A stretch of DNA of 64,000 nt from contig NZ_RYFD01000012.1 in assembly GCF_004138135.1 (NCBI RefSeq), forward strand, positions 22,838 through 86,837, in the 5' to 3' direction. Each line of letters begins with the position of its first letter. Position 1 is the stretch's first letter. Under the pieces are notes generated by a model, which made no database searches, was not told the DNA's origin, and saw only the letters and a program-made list of their open reading frames with translations. Positions 26,516 to 35,198 of the stretch are shown in pieces. A program made the translations under genes and the position numbers. The stretch comes from Candidatus Oscillochloris fontis. Lineage in GTDB: Bacteria > Chloroflexota > Chloroflexia > Chloroflexales > Chloroflexaceae.

Positions 26516-28825
26516 ATGTCACGCATGATCGTGCTGCGCATTCTACTGCTGCTTACGTCCATCATCTTGATCGGACGGCTCTATGAGTTGCAGATCATCA
26601 CGGGCAACCAGCAACGCTTTGGCGAGACCCCCGAAGCGACGACGCGGCGTTACTTGACGGTGGCCCCCCGGCGCGGCGAGATCTTTGCCGCTGATGGCAC
26701 GACGATCTTGGCCGAAAGTGTGCCGATCTATTCGATTGCGATCACACCGGGACGGTTACCCTCGGCGATCAGTGAGCCAGAGCGGCGCAACCTGGTACTG
26801 GCGCGGATCAGCCAGATTGCCGGGATTACCAATACCCTGACTCTCTCACCCACGAGTGTGCTCGATCTGCGCCCAGAGCTACGCAGCGATCTGAGCCAAT
26901 TTGGCGAGCTACCCCTACTTCAAGCCAACACGCCCTTCACGATCACCGTGGCACCGCAGTTGAGTCTGCATGCGCTTGAATTGACCACTACCTATAGTGA
27001 TGTGTTAAAACTAAATAATATTATCGAAGAACAGATCACCAAACAGAATATTCGGCGTTATGAAAATCTGATCGTCAAAGAGGCAATTAGCCCTGAACTC
27101 GCCTTGGTGGTGATCGAGAACAGCAACAACCTGCCCGGCGTACAGGTGATTGAAGGCTACCAGCGGCGCTACCCGCAGAGTGCCAACATCCCCTCGCTTT
27201 CGCACACCCTGGGCTATATTGGGCGCATCAGCGAGTGTGAACTCGTCGCCGAAAATCCAGCCACCTCGTGGCTAACCAGCATGAACAACGTAATCGGCCA
27301 TGCGGGGCGCTGCGGCCTGATTCGCAAAGCGATTGATCCAAGCAGTATCGGGTTGCCACCCTACCAGGGCGATGACCGGATTGGCAAAGATGGGATTGAG
27401 AGCGCCTACGAAGCCGAACTGCGCGGGCAGACTGGCATCGAGACGCTGCTCGTTGACGCGCTCGAACGTCCGGCCAGTTCGACCGGCACGCTACGCCCAG
27501 TGGAACATGGCCACAACCTGATCCTGACGATTGACGCCACCTTCCAGACCGAAGTCGAGCGGATCATGCAGCGCTGGGTCGCCGAGGGTGAACGCCGCCG
27601 CCAGACCGTTGCCGAGGACTACAAACGCAACTACAAGCCGATCACCAACGGGATTGCGGTCGCGATAGATCCGCGTGACGGGCGCATCCTCGCGATTGTG
27701 AGCATCCCCAGTTATAACAACAATGTCTGGGTTGATCCGAGCCTGAGCGCCGAACTACAAGCCCTGCTCACCCCCGAAGACCCGGCCAGCGCCCCGCTGC
27801 TAGATCGGGCGATTGCCGGACAATACCCACCGGGTTCGACGATCAAGCAATTTGTCGGCATTACGGCGCTCCAACAAGGCATCATCAGCCCCGAAACCAC
27901 CCTGCGCGACCCCGGCCTAATCCGGTTGCGCGAGCGTAACGGTTCAATCTTCATCTTACCCAACTCGGTGCGCAACCGCGACAACGGCGAGATCAACATT
28001 CTTGATGCGCTACGGGTCTCCTCGAACGTCTTTTTCGCCTCGATTGCAGGCGGCAATGATCAGGTAATCAACCTCAAAGACGAAGATTTCCGCACCGAAG
28101 GGCTAGGGATTGATCAACTCGTCGAGGGATTTGCCTGGTTCAACTTTGGGCGCACGATGGGGGTAGACATCACCGGGGAGGCAGCGGGATTGCTGCCGAC
28201 CAAGACCTGGAAGGCGCAGACTCTGCGTGAGAGTTGGACCACCGGCGACACCTACAATATGGCGATTGGCCAGGGCTACCTCCAAGTCACACCCTTGCAA
28301 CTCGCGGCTGCGGCGGGAGCCATCGCCCGCGACGGCACCGTCTACCGCCCGCATGTCGTGCAGGCGATCACCAACAGCGAGGGCGAGATTCTGCGGATGA
28401 TCGAGCCAGAAGTGCGCTCAGTCGCCCCGGTGAGTGCGGAATATCTCGCGGTGATCCGCGACGGCATGCGGCGTTCCGTAACCGAGGGCTTAAACATTGC
28501 AGCGCGGGATGAATGTTCAGGGCTGAGCATCGCGGGCAAGACGGGAACCGCCGAATTTGGGCCGATCCTGACCGAAGACGGGCGACGCCAGAGTCATGCC
28601 TGGTTTGTCGGGTTTGCGCCCTACGACGACCCGCAGATTGTGGTAGCGGTACTGATCGAGGGCACTGGCGATCTCGGCGACGGATCTTCGACCATGGCAG
28701 TACCAGCGGCCACCCAGATCATGCAAGCCTATTTCAAGATCACCCCGCCCGCCGAACCGCCACAAATATGCCCGGTGATGCCGGGGGATGTGGTGCCGGA
28801 GGATAGCGAGGAGAACCCGGAGTAG
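26516..28825 (+). CDS. mrdA: Penicillin-binding protein 2 (elongasome transpeptidase)
   Basis: 769 residues from ATG 26516, with GAGG 8 bases upstream. One N-terminal membrane helix (IVLRILLLLTSIILIGRLY), a dimerisation/pedestal domain starting RRYLTVAPRRGEIFAADGT, and a transpeptidase domain with SxxK in PPGSTIKQF (active serine), SxN in VSSNVFF and KTG in AGKTGTAEFG. It makes peptidoglycan cross-links in the elongasome with MreBCD and a SEDS glycosyltransferase, which is not in the window. Longer than E. coli PBP2 (about 630), with insertions in the catalytic domain. Confidence 0.95.
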   Translation: MSRMIVLRILLLLTSIILIGRLYELQIITGNQQRFGETPEATTRRYLTVAPRRGEIFAADGTTILAESVPIYSIAITPGRLPSAISEPERRNLVLARISQIAGITNTLTLSPTSVLDLRPELRSDLSQFGELPLLQANTPFTITVAPQLSLHALELTTTYSDVLKLNNIIEEQITKQNIRRYENLIVKEAISPELALVVIENSNNLPGVQVIEGYQRRYPQSANIPSLSHTLGYIGRISECELVAENPATSWLTSMNNVIGHAGRCGLIRKAIDPSSIGLPPYQGDDRIGKDGIESAYEAELRGQTGIETLLVDALERPASSTGTLRPVEHGHNLILTIDATFQTEVERIMQRWVAEGERRRQTVAEDYKRNYKPITNGIAVAIDPRDGRILAIVSIPSYNNNVWVDPSLSAELQALLTPEDPASAPLLDRAIAGQYPPGSTIKQFVGITALQQGIISPETTLRDPGLIRLRERNGSIFILPNSVRNRDNGEINILDALRVSSNVFFASIAGGNDQVINLKDEDFRTEGLGIDQLVEGFAWFNFGRTMGVDITGEAAGLLPTKTWKAQTLRESWTTGDTYNMAIGQGYLQVTPLQLAAAAGAIARDGTVYRPHVVQAITNSEGEILRMIEPEVRSVAPVSAEYLAVIRDGMRRSVTEGLNIAARDECSGLSIAGKTGTAEFGPILTEDGRRQSHAWFVGFAPYDDPQIVVAVLIEGTGDLGDGSSTMAVPAATQIMQAYFKITPPAEPPQICPVMPGDVVPEDSEENPE

Positions 28826-28864
28826 CGCCGCAATATATTGCGGCGCTACTCGGTATGCTATAAT
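28822..28864 (+). promoter_or_regulatory. Palindrome and extended -10 promoter upstream of minC
   Basis: A 28-bp perfect palindrome (28822-28849, core GCGCCGCAATATATTGCGGC) overlaps the mrdA stop and is followed by TGCTATAAT (28856-28864). The palindrome may end mrdA transcripts or act as an operator; the promoter would start minCDE. Confidence 0.55.
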
Positions 28865-28901
28865 TACCCCATTATTTCTCGTTCAAAATGGACACAGGTG
28901 C

Positions 28902-29576
28902 ATGGGCGACCTGATCAGCATTAAAGGCGGGCGCGACGGTCTGCGGCTGCGGCTCGATGATACTGCCGAGTGGGCGCACCTGATGAGCGCACTTGAGCAA
29001 CAATTGGCGCAGAATAGCGGATTCTTCGCTGGCGCACGGTTGATCCTAGAGATTGGTGATCGAGCGATCAATGACGAACAGATGACCACCTTGCTGGGGA
29101 GTATTCAGCAGCATGGTGTACAGATCGAAGCCTTAGGCGCTACGGCGCGTGAGAGCCGCAATGCGGCACGTGCCTCAGGGGTGACGGCGCGCCCTCTCCC
29201 GCGCTACTCCGAGCCAGCGCAGCCCGCTGTTCAGAATGAGCACGAGGGCATGTTGGTGTCGCGAACCATCCGTTCTGGGCAGGTGCTGCGCCACCATGGG
29301 CATATCACCCTGATCGGTGATGTCAACCCTGGGGCTGAGATTATCGCCGGGGGGAGTGTGGTCGTCTGGGGGCGGTTGATGGGTCTGGTGCATGCAGGAG
29401 CCTTGGGCAACCCCAATGTTGTCGTCTGTGCCTTGGAGTTGCGGCCAACCCAACTACGTATCTGTGAACAGATTACTCGTTCGCCCGATAAAGCCAAAAA
29501 TCTTGGCCCGGAGATCGCCCGCATCGAAGAGAACCAGATTGTGGTTGAACCGTGGGAAGGTGCGAAGCGGGGTTAA
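28902..29576 (+). CDS. minC: Septum-site inhibitor MinC
   Basis: 224 residues from ATG 28902. A weakly conserved N-terminal FtsZ-binding domain (residues 1-100) is followed by a linker and the C-terminal right-handed beta-helix: RSGQVLRHHGHITLIGDVNP, GAEIIAGGSVVVWGRLMGLVHAG, ALELRPTQLRICEQITRS. MinC with MinD blocks Z-ring assembly away from midcell. It is first in minC-minD-minE, with an 10-base gap to minD. Confidence 0.94.
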   Translation: MGDLISIKGGRDGLRLRLDDTAEWAHLMSALEQQLAQNSGFFAGARLILEIGDRAINDEQMTTLLGSIQQHGVQIEALGATARESRNAARASGVTARPLPRYSEPAQPAVQNEHEGMLVSRTIRSGQVLRHHGHITLIGDVNPGAEIIAGGSVVVWGRLMGLVHAGALGNPNVVVCALELRPTQLRICEQITRSPDKAKNLGPEIARIEENQIVVEPWEGAKRG

Positions 29577-29586
29577 CGGAGAAGTT

Positions 29587-30387
29587 ATGGCGCGTATCAT
29601 CACGATCACATCGGGTAAGGGTGGGGTAGGTAAGACCACCACAACCGCAAATCTTGGAACGGCGCTGGCCATGCAGGGGGCGAAGGTGGCGGTGATTGAT
29701 GCCGACATCGGGCTGCGGAACCTGGATGTGGTGATGGGGCTGGAGAACCGAATCGTCTATGATCTGGTTGATGTGGTTGAGGGGCGGGCTCGCCTGCGCC
29801 AAGCCTTGATCAAGGATAAGCGGCTGCCTGAATTGTGTCTCCTCCCCGCCGCACAGACTCGCGATAAGGACGCGGTGAGTAGTAATCAGATGATTGATCT
29901 GACCAACCAGCTCCGCAGTGAGTTTGATTATGTGTTGATTGATAGCCCGGCGGGGATCGAGGGTGGCTTTCGTAATGCGATTGCTGGTGCTGATGAGGTG
30001 TTGATCGTGACCACGCCGGAGGTTTCGGCAGTTCGCGACGCCGACCGGATTGTGGGCTTGGTTGAGGCTGCCGAGAAGGGGCCACCGAGCCTGATTGTCA
30101 ATCGTATCAAGCCCCGTTTGGTGAATCGCGGCGAGATGCTCTCGGTTGAAGATGTGATCGAACTGCTGGCGATCAACTTGGTGGGCATCGTCCCCGATGA
30201 TGAGAGTATTGTCACTTCAACCAATCGTGGCGAGGCGGTCGTTTATGATCAAACCTCGCTGGCCGGCAAGGCATTCTTGAATGTGGCACGACGGATTGCG
30301 GGTGAAGATGTTCCATTTATGGCACTCAGCGATCAGCAAGGTGTGCTTGAGCGGCTGTTGGGCCTCTTTGGGCGGCGGCGGGCGTAG
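29587..30387 (+). CDS. minD: Septum-site ATPase MinD
   Basis: 266 residues. Deviant Walker A SGKGGVGKTTTTANLG, DADIGLRNLDVVMGLENR, Walker B VLIDSPAGIEGGF, and a C-terminal amphipathic membrane-targeting helix VLERLLGLFGRRR. ATP-bound MinD dimerises on the membrane and recruits MinC and MinE. Start ATG 29587 lies behind GGAGAAG. Middle gene of minCDE. Confidence 0.97.
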   Translation: MARIITITSGKGGVGKTTTTANLGTALAMQGAKVAVIDADIGLRNLDVVMGLENRIVYDLVDVVEGRARLRQALIKDKRLPELCLLPAAQTRDKDAVSSNQMIDLTNQLRSEFDYVLIDSPAGIEGGFRNAIAGADEVLIVTTPEVSAVRDADRIVGLVEAAEKGPPSLIVNRIKPRLVNRGEMLSVEDVIELLAINLVGIVPDDESIVTSTNRGEAVVYDQTSLAGKAFLNVARRIAGEDVPFMALSDQQGVLERLLGLFGRRRA

Positions 30388-30402
30388 CGGAAGGGGAGAA
30401 TT

Positions 30403-30669
30403 GTGGGCTTCTTCAACTCGATCTTTGGTCCGCGCAACAATCGCAGCGCCCAGGTGGCTAAGGAACGCTTGGCGACGGTGTTGGTTGATGATCGCTATAA
30501 GCTCACCCCGGAGATGAAGGAGCAGATGAAGCTCGACATCGCTGAGGTGTTGGCACGCTATTTGCCGTCCATTGACCCGGATCAGATCGAGGTGACGCTG
30601 CTCCGTGGTGAGTCGAATGACCACCTCAAGGCCGATATTCCGTTACGGCGGGGCGGTTCGGAGAGCTAA
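30403..30669 (+). CDS. minE: Cell division topological specificity factor MinE
   Basis: 88 residues from GTG 30403. Membrane-targeting start MGFFNSIFG, anti-MinCD helix SAQVAKERLATVLVDDRYKL, then the topological specificity domain MKLDIAEVLARYLPSIDPDQIEVTLLR. Stimulates MinD ATPase and drives pole-to-pole oscillation or gradients. It is 15 bases after minD; a GC-rich hairpin follows. Confidence 0.95.
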   Translation: MGFFNSIFGPRNNRSAQVAKERLATVLVDDRYKLTPEMKEQMKLDIAEVLARYLPSIDPDQIEVTLLRGESNDHLKADIPLRRGGSES

Positions 30670-30683
30670 CCGTTGCTGCTGTA

Positions 30684-30711
30684 GCGACGGGGACGGCAAG
30701 GCCGCCCCCGC
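30684..30711 (+). terminator. GC-rich hairpin after minE
   Basis: Imperfect inverted repeat GCGACGGGGACGGC / GCCGCCCCCGC (30684-30711). A related GGGGACGGCAAGACCGTCCCC sequence lies near 19.82 kb, so it may be a repeat-derived terminator. No T-run. Confidence 0.4.
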
Positions 30712-30771
30712 TTATTATTGTGGAGTGGGGATGGCCCACTGCCCGTACCACCAGGTGACGAGGGGCGCGTT

Positions 30772-31917
30772 ATGTCCGTGATGCCCAAACCGATTCGCTT
30801 TTCGCCCCAAACTAAGTTGATTACGGCGGGGATTATCGTCGCCCTGACGATTCTCTTCATCCAGCATATTGAGCACGTCCTGCCGCCTTTTATTGCCGCG
30901 ATCATTACTGCGTACCTCTTCAATCCCTTGGTCTCGTGGCTTCAGCGGCGGGTCAAAACCGGGCGCGCAATCTGGATCGTGGTCATGTATGTGATCACCT
31001 TCCTGCTGCTGTATAGCCTCTTTACCTGGATCTGGCCGATTATTGTGCAGCAGACGAGCGACTTGGCGCGCGCTGCTCCTCAACTGGCGAATCAGATTGC
31101 GGATTTCTTCGCAGACCACCAGGAGCTTGACCTGGGCGGCTTTGTGATTGACTTGAGTCCCCTCGAAGAGCAACTGATCAGCCTGGTGCGCGATCTCGGT
31201 ACGTGGCTCAGTGGGAATGTGCCGGGTTTGGTCTTCTCGGCGCTGGAGACGGTGATCTATATCCTGGTCTATCTGATTATCACCTTCTACCTGTTGCTGG
31301 AGGCCGGGCATCTGAAACGCTGGGCCAGCAATCTTATTCCGGCCCCCTACCGCGAGGAGATTGGTAGCCTGGGGCGGCAGATTGATGCCGTCTTTAGTGC
31401 CTACATCCGTGGCCAACTGATCCTGATTGTGATCATGTCGGTGCTGCTCTATATTCCGCTCTCCATCCTCAAGGTGCCCTACGCCCTCGTGATCGCGGTG
31501 GCGTCGGGGGTGCTGGAGATTCTGCCCATTATCGGGCCATGGTCGGCGGCGGGGATCGCAGTTATTGCCACGCTCTTCCAAACGAATATTCCCTTCGGTC
31601 TTTCGCACCTGGGATTGGCCGCATTGGTGGGTATTATTTACTTCACGTTACGTCAAATTGAAGATCACTTTATCATCCCGAATGTGATGGGGCCGCTGGT
31701 GCGGCTGCATCCGGCGGTGGTGATCTTCGCCATTCTTGCCGGGGGTGCTTTAGCAGGAGCCTTCGGGCTTTTTATGAGTATCCCGGTGGCCGCGATTATC
31801 CGCATTATCTTGAGTTATCTCTATCGCAAGCTGACCGACCAACCCGAACCGCCACTGCCGCCTATCACGCCAAGTGCGGAGGGTGAGGCAAGTGCGCCGC
31901 AGCAGGCGATACAGTAA
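30772..31917 (+). CDS. AI-2E family transporter (PF01594-type permease)
   Basis: 381 residues from ATG 30772 (GAGGGG 6 bases upstream). About eight membrane helices: LITAGIIVALTILFIQHIEHVLPP, AAIITAYLFNPLV, WIVVMYVITFLLLYSLFTWIWPIIV, LVYLIITFYLLLEAG, and the conserved VLEILPIIGPWSAAG followed by FTLRQIEDHFIIPNVMG, which mark the family. Members export varied solutes, including autoinducer-2 (TqsA) and sodium in antiporter relatives; the substrate here is unknown. It is between minE and era and starts 102 bases after minE. Confidence 0.9.
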   Translation: MSVMPKPIRFSPQTKLITAGIIVALTILFIQHIEHVLPPFIAAIITAYLFNPLVSWLQRRVKTGRAIWIVVMYVITFLLLYSLFTWIWPIIVQQTSDLARAAPQLANQIADFFADHQELDLGGFVIDLSPLEEQLISLVRDLGTWLSGNVPGLVFSALETVIYILVYLIITFYLLLEAGHLKRWASNLIPAPYREEIGSLGRQIDAVFSAYIRGQLILIVIMSVLLYIPLSILKVPYALVIAVASGVLEILPIIGPWSAAGIAVIATLFQTNIPFGLSHLGLAALVGIIYFTLRQIEDHFIIPNVMGPLVRLHPAVVIFAILAGGALAGAFGLFMSIPVAAIIRIILSYLYRKLTDQPEPPLPPITPSAEGEASAPQQAIQ

Positions 31918-31932
31918 CCTGAACGAGAGAGT

Positions 31933-33333
31933 ATGTTACAGTTTTCACATGACCCGGAAGTCAATACGCTCTATGCCTACTTTACCGAACTAGAGGCGGG
32001 GCAGGCGATCTACACCCTGGAGTATCCGGCCCATCTGCTGCTTGATGCCGAGGGCATGGTGGTGGGCCTGCGCCTTGATCTGGATGATGAGGTGACGCTG
32101 GCGCACCTCGAATTGGCGCTGGATGGTGAGTTTGGGCGGCTGGATATGGAGACGGGGTTTCTGAGTATTCTGATCCCCGATGCCGAGGCGATCCAGCACG
32201 AGGCGCTCGCACAGACCGCGCTGCTCGATCTGGATGCGGATGAGCGGATTTTGGGTGTCGAGTTGGGCTTGCCGGATGGGTTCGACCCGCAGCGCCTCGC
32301 CCGGTTGGCCACGCTGATGGTAGCGCTGGACGAGGTGGCCCAGGATGGTGAGGGGCCGGTGGTGTTTGCGGCTGAACCCAATGATGATGAGCAGGTGGAG
32401 AGCGAGGAGGCCGAGGCGGGCAGCGAGCAGCCGAAGAATCCCACGCTCCGCTCCGGGTTTGTGGCGCTGGTGGGTAAGCCGAATGTCGGCAAGAGTACCC
32501 TGCTGAATACCCTCTTGGGCCAGAAGGTGACGATTGTTTCGCCCCGCGCCCAGACCACCCGCGTACCAGTGCGCGGCATCCTGAATCGCACGGATGCCCA
32601 GGTTGTCTTTATTGATACGCCCGGCATTCACCAACCGAGCCATAAACTGGGCAAGTTTATGGTCGAACTGGCCGAGCGCACGCTGCCGAATGCGGATGTG
32701 ATCTGCTTTATGGTGGACATCAGCCAGCCGCCCAGCCAGCTTGACCGTAGCATTGCCGAACAGGTGCAGCGTTCACGGGGGCACAAGCTGTTGCTCCTGA
32801 ACAAGGTGGACATTCCGCCCCGGCGGGGTACGACCTACCTGGAGGAGTATCGCGACTTGGGCCAGTGGGCCATGGAGTTGGCGATTTCGGCGCAACGCGG
32901 CCAGGGTTTGAGTAGCCTGCTCGATGAGATTGTCGCCCGGCTGCCCGTAGGTCATGCGCTCTACCCCAGCGAGCAAGTGACGGATCAGAGCGAACAGCAA
33001 CTGGCGGCGGAGTTGGTGCGCGAGAAGGTGCTCTACTTCATCCAACAGGAAGTGCCGCATGCGGTGGCGGTGGAGGTGGATGAGTGGGAGACCAAGGAGC
33101 AGGCGATCTACATCCGCATGACGATCAATGTCGAGAAGGAGAGCCAGAAAGGCATCCTGATCGGCGCGGGGGGCACGATGCTCAAGCGGATCGGCAGTAC
33201 CGCCCGGCGCGATATTGAACGGATGGTAGACAAGAAGGTCTTTTTGGAACTGTGGGTCAAGGTGCGCGAGAATTGGCGCGACGATCTCGGTGCCATGGGT
33301 TGGCTGGGCTACCGGATGAAGGATTGGCGTTGA
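31933..33333 (+). CDS. era: GTPase Era with N-terminal double DUF2283-like extension
   Basis: 466 residues; normal Era is about 300. Residues 173-466 are Era: G1 GKPNVGKST (181-189), switch RAQTTRVPVRGI, G3 DTPGIHQPSHKLG, G4 NKVD, then the KH domain with GILIGAGGTMLKRIG and the ending DWR. Residues 1-135 hold two similar units (FSHDPEVNTLYAYF...LLDAEGMVVGLRLDL and LDMETGFLSILI...LDLDADERILGVEL) resembling DUF2283. A linker rich in Glu joins them. Era binds 16S rRNA during small-subunit assembly. Start ATG 31933 has GAGAGAG upstream. The fusion is in one frame with no sign of error. Confidence 0.92.
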   Translation: MLQFSHDPEVNTLYAYFTELEAGQAIYTLEYPAHLLLDAEGMVVGLRLDLDDEVTLAHLELALDGEFGRLDMETGFLSILIPDAEAIQHEALAQTALLDLDADERILGVELGLPDGFDPQRLARLATLMVALDEVAQDGEGPVVFAAEPNDDEQVESEEAEAGSEQPKNPTLRSGFVALVGKPNVGKSTLLNTLLGQKVTIVSPRAQTTRVPVRGILNRTDAQVVFIDTPGIHQPSHKLGKFMVELAERTLPNADVICFMVDISQPPSQLDRSIAEQVQRSRGHKLLLLNKVDIPPRRGTTYLEEYRDLGQWAMELAISAQRGQGLSSLLDEIVARLPVGHALYPSEQVTDQSEQQLAAELVREKVLYFIQQEVPHAVAVEVDEWETKEQAIYIRMTINVEKESQKGILIGAGGTMLKRIGSTARRDIERMVDKKVFLELWVKVRENWRDDLGAMGWLGYRMKDWR

Positions 33334-33379
33334 GCGTTTGCAACAAAACCGCTTCTGGTTGCGTAGATAGAATCAGCGG

Positions 33380-33496
33380 GTAACTATTCACACTTGGGGT
33401 AAAAAGAAGCCCCGTGTTGACGCAAAGGCGCCAAGGCGCAAAGATTTTGATGGGAGTCTACCTTAAAGACTTTGCGCCTTGGCGTCAGAACTTGGA
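33380..33496. repeat. Family B repeat, copy 3
   Basis: Starts with GTAACTATTCACACTT (33380-33395), one mismatch from the terminal repeat of copy 1, then core TGACGCAAAGGCGCCAAGGC (from 33418) and CTTTGCGCCTTGGCGTCA (33470-33487). The other terminal repeat is missing; the kinase start codon lies 14 bases after the core, so the element forms its 5' leader. Confidence 0.75.
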
Positions 33497-33501
33497 GCAT
33501 T

Positions 33502-34989
33502 ATGGCTGAGGTTACGCAAATCCTGTGCCCCAAGTGCCATAAAGCCAACCTGCGCCGTGCGCGCTTCTGCCAGCACTGCGGCCATGATGTGGTGTTGAAT
33601 AATCATGTGCCCAGTGATGAGCGGCGCTATGTGATTACGCGAGTGATCAAGCAGGGTGGCCAGGGCGCGGTCTACGAGGGGATTGATGAGAGCGGCCAGA
33701 TCTTCGCGATCAAGGAGATGCTGGATAAGTTCACTGATCCCAGAGAACGTGACGAGGCCATCGAGCGCTTCAATGCCGAGGCGCAACTCCTTCAGGGACT
33801 GGATCACCCACGTATTCCACGGGTCTATAGCCACTTCACCGACGAGGGCCGCCACTACCTGACCATGGATTTCATCCGGGGTAAGGATCTGGAGGAGGTC
33901 GTTGATGAGCGCGGGGTGCTGAGTGAGGCGTTGGTGCTGGAATATGCGGATCAGATCTGTGATGTGCTGGTCTATTTGCATGGCAAGGGGCTGATCTACC
34001 GCGACATGAAGCCCTCGAATGTGATGATCGAAGACGCATCGGGGGCGGTGAAGTTGGTGGACTTCGGCATCACCAAGCTCTTCAAGCCCACCGAGCGCGG
34101 CACCCAGATCGGGACGCCCGGCTACGCCCCACCCGAACAGTATCAGGGGTTGGCGACACCGGCCTCGGACATCTATGCGCTGGGGGCAACACTCCATCAC
34201 ATGCTCACCGGGCGCGACCCGACCGAGCAGATGCCGTTCGACTTTCCGCCCGCACACAGCATCAATTCGAGTGTCTCGAAGCGCACCAGCGAGGCGCTCC
34301 AACGGGCGTTGCAGAAGGTTCCACAGGATCGCTTCAGCACCATGAACGATCTCTGGAATGCGCTGCGCCCAGAGCGTAGCCGGAGACCGGCGCAGGTACG
34401 GGTGGCCCAACCGACGGTGGCCTTACCGCAACAACCAGCGGCGCAGGTGGCGAACAAACCGACACCGGCCCCGACACCGGCTCCGGCCCGGCCCACACCA
34501 CCACCCACACCGCCACCCACCCGGCCCGCGCCGCCACCCACCCCACCACCGGTAGTGCAAGTGGCCCAACCACGCGGTAACTGTCTCGGCAGCCTAATCG
34601 CGGTCTTCAGTTGGATGCTGGTGCTGCTGCTACTTGGCGCAATTGGGATGGGAGCCTATATCTATATTGCGCGTCCAGCTTGGTCGGACAGCCTACTGGC
34701 CCCGATCAGCAACCCCATCGCCACCAATACCCCAACCACGCTCACCTCCCGCGAGTTCGAGGCCGATGTGACGGTACAGATATCGGCCAGTGCGAACGAG
34801 ACCCAGATCCGCAGCGCACTCCAGAGTGCATTCCTGGCCGCAGCACGAGCGCAGTTTGGTACGGGTACGCTGATCAACCAAAACGCCCCGCCCAGCACGG
34901 TAGGGAGTGCGGTGCAGGTGGGGGGGCCGGATGCGAACAACATGGTGACCTACCAAGCGCGGATGACGGGGTATATTTATACGCCGTAG
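33502..34989 (+). CDS. Membrane Ser/Thr protein kinase with N-terminal zinc ribbon
   Basis: 495 residues from ATG 33502 (GGAG upstream). Zinc ribbon CPKCHKANLRRARFCQHCG; Hanks-type kinase at about 45-295 with glycine loop GGQGAVYEG, VAIK-like FAIKEM, catalytic loop YRDMKPSNVMI, DFG in VDFGITKLF and GTPGYAPPEQY. A Pro/Thr-rich linker (about 325-365), one membrane helix (LIAVFSWMLVLLLLGAIGMGAYI) and an external tail of about 110 residues follow. The external part has no recognised sensor domain. Convergent with the EF-G paralogue across a repeat array. Confidence 0.93.
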   Translation: MAEVTQILCPKCHKANLRRARFCQHCGHDVVLNNHVPSDERRYVITRVIKQGGQGAVYEGIDESGQIFAIKEMLDKFTDPRERDEAIERFNAEAQLLQGLDHPRIPRVYSHFTDEGRHYLTMDFIRGKDLEEVVDERGVLSEALVLEYADQICDVLVYLHGKGLIYRDMKPSNVMIEDASGAVKLVDFGITKLFKPTERGTQIGTPGYAPPEQYQGLATPASDIYALGATLHHMLTGRDPTEQMPFDFPPAHSINSSVSKRTSEALQRALQKVPQDRFSTMNDLWNALRPERSRRPAQVRVAQPTVALPQQPAAQVANKPTPAPTPAPARPTPPPTPPPTRPAPPPTPPPVVQVAQPRGNCLGSLIAVFSWMLVLLLLGAIGMGAYIYIARPAWSDSLLAPISNPIATNTPTTLTSREFEADVTVQISASANETQIRSALQSAFLAAARAQFGTGTLINQNAPPSTVGSAVQVGGPDANNMVTYQARMTGYIYTP

Positions 34990-35197
34990 AGACGCAAGAT
35001 GTTACGTCTCGTGAAGAGACGCAAGATGTTGCGTTGCCCCCACGAGGAGAGACGCAAGATGTTGCGTTGCCCCCACGAGGAGAGACGCAAGATGTTGCGT
35101 CTCGTGAAGAGACGCAAGATGTTGCGTTGCCCCCACGTGGAGAGACGCAAGATGTTGCGTCTCCCCCACGAGGAGAGACGCAACATCTTGCGTCTCT
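34989..35197. repeat. Tandem GAGACGCAAGATGTTGCGT array with 93-bp higher-order period
   Basis: Seven copies of a GAGACGCAAGATGTT unit at 34989, 35016, 35049, 35082, 35109, 35142 and 35175 (the last with an inverted centre). Spacings are 27, 33, 33, 27, 33, 33, so the array is two 93-bp blocks. It fills the gap between the kinase and EF-G paralogue stops; each unit can fold back on itself. Confidence 0.85.
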
Positions 35198-35198
35198 T

